From Austropuccinia psidii (Eukaryota > Basidiomycota > Pucciniomycetes > Pucciniales > Sphaerophragmiaceae), in NCBI GenBank assembly GCA_023105745.1, contig JALGQZ010000008.1, positions 47,551,618 through 47,615,617 on the forward strand: a DNA stretch of 64,000 nt, in the 5' to 3' direction. This document shows, one piece after another, positions 60,801-64,000 of the stretch. A program made the position numbers and the translations under genes. The notes under the pieces were generated by a model that saw nothing but the letters and a program-made list of their open reading frames with translations, was not told where the DNA came from and made no database searches. Numbering within the stretch: position 1 is the first letter of the stretch; every line of letters starts with the position of its first letter.

Positions 60801-61983
60801 TGGGAAGAAGTATGGGTTACTTCAACATATAGAAGAACCCAAACACCCATGGGAAACCACCAACATGGACTGGGCTACAGGACTTGTCCCAGGAGGGAAA
60901 GAAAACTACAATGCCTGCTTGATCATAGTTGATAGGTTCAGAAAAAGCATGAGGTGTCCACAATGCCACAAAGAGGACACAGCCATGGATACTGCTCTGT
61001 TATTTTGGAATAACATCACATCTATCTATGGAGTCCCTAAGATCATCATTAGTGATAGGGACCCCAAATTCACATCTGAATTTTGGAACAACTTGTATGA
61101 CATGCTTGGAACCAAGCTTGCTTTTTCCAGAGCTTACCATCCACAAACAGATGGCCTAGCTGAGAGGATGATCCAAACAATGGAGGACATCCTTAGAAGT
61201 TTCTGTGCCTATGGAATGGAATATAAGGACCATGAGGGATATACCCATGACTGTGTTACCCTTCTACCAGCTGTCCAACTGGCTTATAATACAAGTAAGC
61301 ACTCTACCACAGGAAAATCAACTGCACTGGTAGATAAAGGGTGGAATCCCTTTTTGTCTGTGGATCACTTGACAAAGAATCTTCTGACCATCCACCCCAT
61401 AGCCAAAGACTTCCATGATATGTGGAAGAGAGCTTGTGACACAGCTGCTAAATGCATAGCTGAGGCAAAAGATTTTAATAAGCAGAGGTGGGACAAGACA
61501 CACATGGAACCTGACTTTAAGGAAGGGGACCAGGTGTTAGTGTCTACACTAAACTTCAACAATCTTAAAGGACCCAAGAAGATGAGAGACTCATTTGTAG
61601 GGCCCTTCACTATCCTTAAGTTGGTAGGCAAGAATGCAGTGGAAGTAAAGCTCACAGAGGAGTTTTCCAGGAGACACCCAGTCTTTCCAGTGAGTTTGGT
61701 CAAGCCATACTTCCAAACAGAAGAGGGTTAACTCCCCTCCAGGAAGAAGAGCCTCACACCACCAGAAATAGTGGAAGTAGAGGACTCCCCAGGACCTGTG
61801 AGTAAGATCATCAGGGCCAGGAAGATCAGACTTAATGGGAAGGATCAAAGACAATATTTAGTCAGATTCAAGAACCAAACAGCTGATAAAGACAAATGGT
61901 TGGCAGAAGATGCCATACCAGATGGGAACCTTCATTTAAGGAGATTCAGGGCCTCTAGGAGGACTGAGCAGTCTCATCAATGA
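57843..61983 (+). pseudogene. Element D: 5'-truncated Ty3/gypsy gag end and pol
   Basis: Coding begins abruptly in the end of gag (PYKSSGFRVKQPFRVEL), meets TAA at 57953, then a CCHC knuckle (CHNCGSTDHYANNC), an acidic linker and a protease whose catalytic DSG reads NSW (IINSWAHCS). After a one-base frame change near 58770 a single frame runs to 61983 with stops at 59029 (TGA), 59371 (TAA), 59629 (TAG) and 61729 (TAA), each replacing a sense codon. It holds RT (YIDD), RNase H ([14 protein letters not shown]), the integrase finger ([12 protein letters not shown]) and core ([22 protein letters not shown]), and a chromodomain-like tail (IIRARKIRLNGKDQRQYLVR). The integrase acidic residues are intact. 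This family is distinct from A and B but in the same broad clade. Confidence 0.92.
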
Positions 61984-61989
61984 TGAGCC

Positions 61990-62007
61990 TTTTTTAGAGG
62001 GAGGGTA
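61990..62007 (+). promoter_or_regulatory. Polypurine tract of element D
   Basis: A T run plus AGAGGGAGGGTA directly precedes the LTR start, matching the element A tract. Confidence 0.85.
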
Positions 62008-63448
62008 TGTCAGCCTGTGACTCAAAACCAGAGCACAAGCATGACAGCCAAAATACCATAAACCAATGGTGTAGCCAAGATACCACCAAAACATGGAGCT
62101 GAGCCAAATCAACTCAAAAGGTATCAAAGGAAAGAGGAAACTCATTCCTTTCTTAAAATATAAGTCCCATTGCCATAGGACAAAGGATAACAAAGTTATT
62201 CCTGCTCGAAGTTATTGCTGAGCATAAACCTTAATTTTCACCTCTCATCTAAAATCCAGAAGGAGAGGCTTAACCCCATCAAATTGGTATTTAAAATGAA
62301 GCCCCAAGCCAGGGCTATCCACTGGTACTAGCCAAAATGAGCTGGCACCAGTATTACTTGAGCTATAACCAAATTCAGGCCAAATAAGGGTGAACAAAAC
62401 ATTCATCTCTCATCTAGCTTTTGCAGTTTTAGCATGAGATACCTAAAGGGGGTCTTTTCGGAAAGAGCACAATCAGGGCTACAGGGCTATCTGATGGTGT
62501 CATCCATTTCCTCATAGCTCAACTAGAACAAAGGTTATGGGGCAAATAAGCTCAATACAGCTTTTTGCCTAAACCAGGCAAATGTACAAAAATCTTGTAC
62601 ATGGGATAGCTTTGCCATATTTAATGATATCCATACCAAATGATATACCATTGTGTAGAGCACATACAGGGATACACACAGAGCCAATTTTGAGGTTGAT
62701 ATCTCAAGAATTGACAAAGTTATGGCTGTTTTAAGGTCAGATTCCCACCTGCTGTCATATACAGCCTTACCATGGAATAATGTCCCATAATCATAAATAT
62801 AAGGTGTCAAACAGACAAATGAGCTTGTTTTTACTTCAATACCTCATATGTCAGTCAATACTAGGGTCCCATACAGTTTCTGTACAGCATTCTATGCGTC
62901 ATACATGATCAGGCTGTGAGGTACCCAGATGAAAATTTTCATCCTGTATTGGTGAAAACTGCCCAGATGTGGTTTCAAAACCACATCTGAGCCCAATAAA
63001 GGCTAATACAGGTCTTTGCAAACCACAAGCCTGTCTCAGAGAGTGAGAAATCTTCACTTGCTCTACATGGAAAGGTCTAGCACCCTTTCCACCCCATTTC
63101 AGGATAAAAAGGAGGCTTTTCACAGCCAGAATTGCTTTCCTCATCCTGATCTTGAATTCCTACATAGTACAACTGTAAAAAACAGTTATACTCTTGGAAA
63201 ATAATCAGGTATACTCTTAATTTAGAAGTATTGTAGTATTTATTATTGTAATCTAACAGGTAAAGCTGCACCCAGGGCTTTCAAAAGCACTCACCACCAC
63301 TATTGCAAAATATTAAAGCCCTTTTATTTCATCTATAAACCCTTATTATCAATAAAACTCTCTATTTTATCACTTTATTTCCATGTCACAGTCAAAGTTA
63401 AAGTTGTAACCAGCCTAATTACTGCTTCTACATAGACTGATCCTGACA
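62008..63448 (+). mobile_element. 3' LTR of element D
   Basis: 1441 bp, starting TGTCAGCCTGTGACTC and ending GATCCTGACA. The six terminal bases TGTCAG and CTGACA are perfect inverted repeats. The matching 5' LTR is absent from the window because the element is truncated, so no target duplication can be tested. Confidence 0.85.
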
Positions 63449-63838
63449 GAGTTTCTATATTTTTTCATCTATTATTAGGTTTTTTATAGAGCTTCTCTAA
63501 ATGATGTATTTTTACACAGTGTGTGTGATAGATTATCTTATGAATAATTAAATATTATTATTTTCCATGTACAACCATTTCATTGAGAGCTTTCATAGTT
63601 ATAATTTTAATTGTTCTCTACTTTGAAAATAATAAAATAATTCTAATTTATTATAATTATTAAGCATTATTTATTATGAATTAGTAAAATAATAAGAAAC
63701 TTTTTTTTTAAAAAAAATCATTTTTCTTAATTATATTAATTTGTGGTTATAATAATTAATTCTATTATATTTTCTACTGAGGACAGTAAGTACTATTGAT
63801 TTATATTAATATCATAAAGGGTTATATAGAAAATATTT
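63449..63838 (+). mobile_element. Family-B LTR fragment (3' part)
   Basis: From TTTCTATATTTTTTCATC on, this follows the last ~400 bp of the family-B LTR (42570-42973), including the ACAGTGTGTGTG block, the TTTCCATGTACAA block and GAGGACAG, with many changes. Element D apparently inserted into it. Confidence 0.65.
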
Positions 63839-63839
63839 T

Positions 63840-64000
63840 AAGTATGGCTTTAAATAATTAAGTTGGAAAAATTCACACAGAAAGGGGGACAAAGGGAAGA
63901 ATGGCAAAAGGGGCCAGGGGACCCAACCTTTGGGATCTTCCCAAATCCATACCAGATTTACCTCTTTTATGTATTTATTTTCAAGCTTAATTAAGGTTTC
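63840..64000 (+). mobile_element. Family-B LTR fragment (inner part)
   Basis: Starting TATGGCTTTAAATAA, it follows the family-B LTR from about 41310 (GGGACAAAGG, GGGACCCAACCTTTGGGATC versus GGGTACCCAACTTTTTGGAT). It runs off the window. It is a second, separate piece, because it matches an earlier part of the LTR than the fragment before it. Confidence 0.55.

Noticed and set aside
1..64000. CRISPR arrays, bacterial operons, ribosome binding sites
   Set aside because: No regularly spaced identical repeats were seen, and spliced genes and LTR elements show a eukaryotic nuclear origin.

Overview
The window looks like nuclear DNA of a repeat-rich, AT-rich fungus. The evidence is one six-exon gene with short GT-AG introns (a PUB1/TIA-1-type RNA-binding protein at 15639-17770) surrounded by degraded LTR retrotransposons of the Ty3/gypsy type and one hAT transposon relic. 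The retroelement proteins and two decayed multi-copy reading frames resemble what I remember from rust fungi (Pucciniales), in particular the myrtle rust Austropuccinia psidii. That assignment is recollection plus inference; no search was run.

Layout. 1-1915: two LTRs of one family (A), nested in opposite orientation. 1916-9284: AT-rich DNA with a decayed coding region (3560-4500) and a degenerate minisatellite (5505-6190). 9285-12164: an old family-B LTR piece followed by a solo family-C LTR. 12165-14749: AT-rich, nothing seen. 14750-18900: a GC- and CpG-richer gene island holding the PUB1-like gene. 19430-21589: a broken hAT transposase with a BED finger. 21590-27283: very AT-rich DNA with a long T tract, a 24-bp perfect palindrome and a family-C LTR fragment. 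27289-39208: a nearly complete family-A Ty3/gypsy element on the minus strand, with 5-bp target duplications, itself interrupted by a solo LTR that has its own target duplication. 39387-40424: a decayed intron-containing repeat gene. 40839-51657: a complete-length family-B Ty3/gypsy element on the plus strand. 51938-56341: remains of a chromodomain-bearing Ty3/gypsy element (E) on the minus strand, split by a solo family-C LTR. 56342-57842: truncated family-C LTR. 57843-63448: 5'-truncated element D (gag end, pol, 3' LTR). 63449-64000: family-B LTR pieces.

Main biological point. In families A and B the conserved Gag frame is not the frame of the first long ATG-initiated ORF. It is joined to an upstream leader exon by two predicted short introns at matching positions and phase. 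The first intron contains the ATG of the overlapping Pol-frame ORF, so splicing would remove the Pol start and set the Gag frame, while unspliced RNA would keep the Pol frame. In A, about 650 nt are open in both frames. This is the best candidate here for an undescribed expression mechanism; it is inferred from sequence alone.

All mobile elements seen are broken by stops, frameshifts, insertions or changed active-site residues, and they are almost free of CpG, unlike the gene island. This suggests genome defence by methylation and deamination. I found no CRISPR array, no convincing tRNA or rRNA gene and no second intact host gene.
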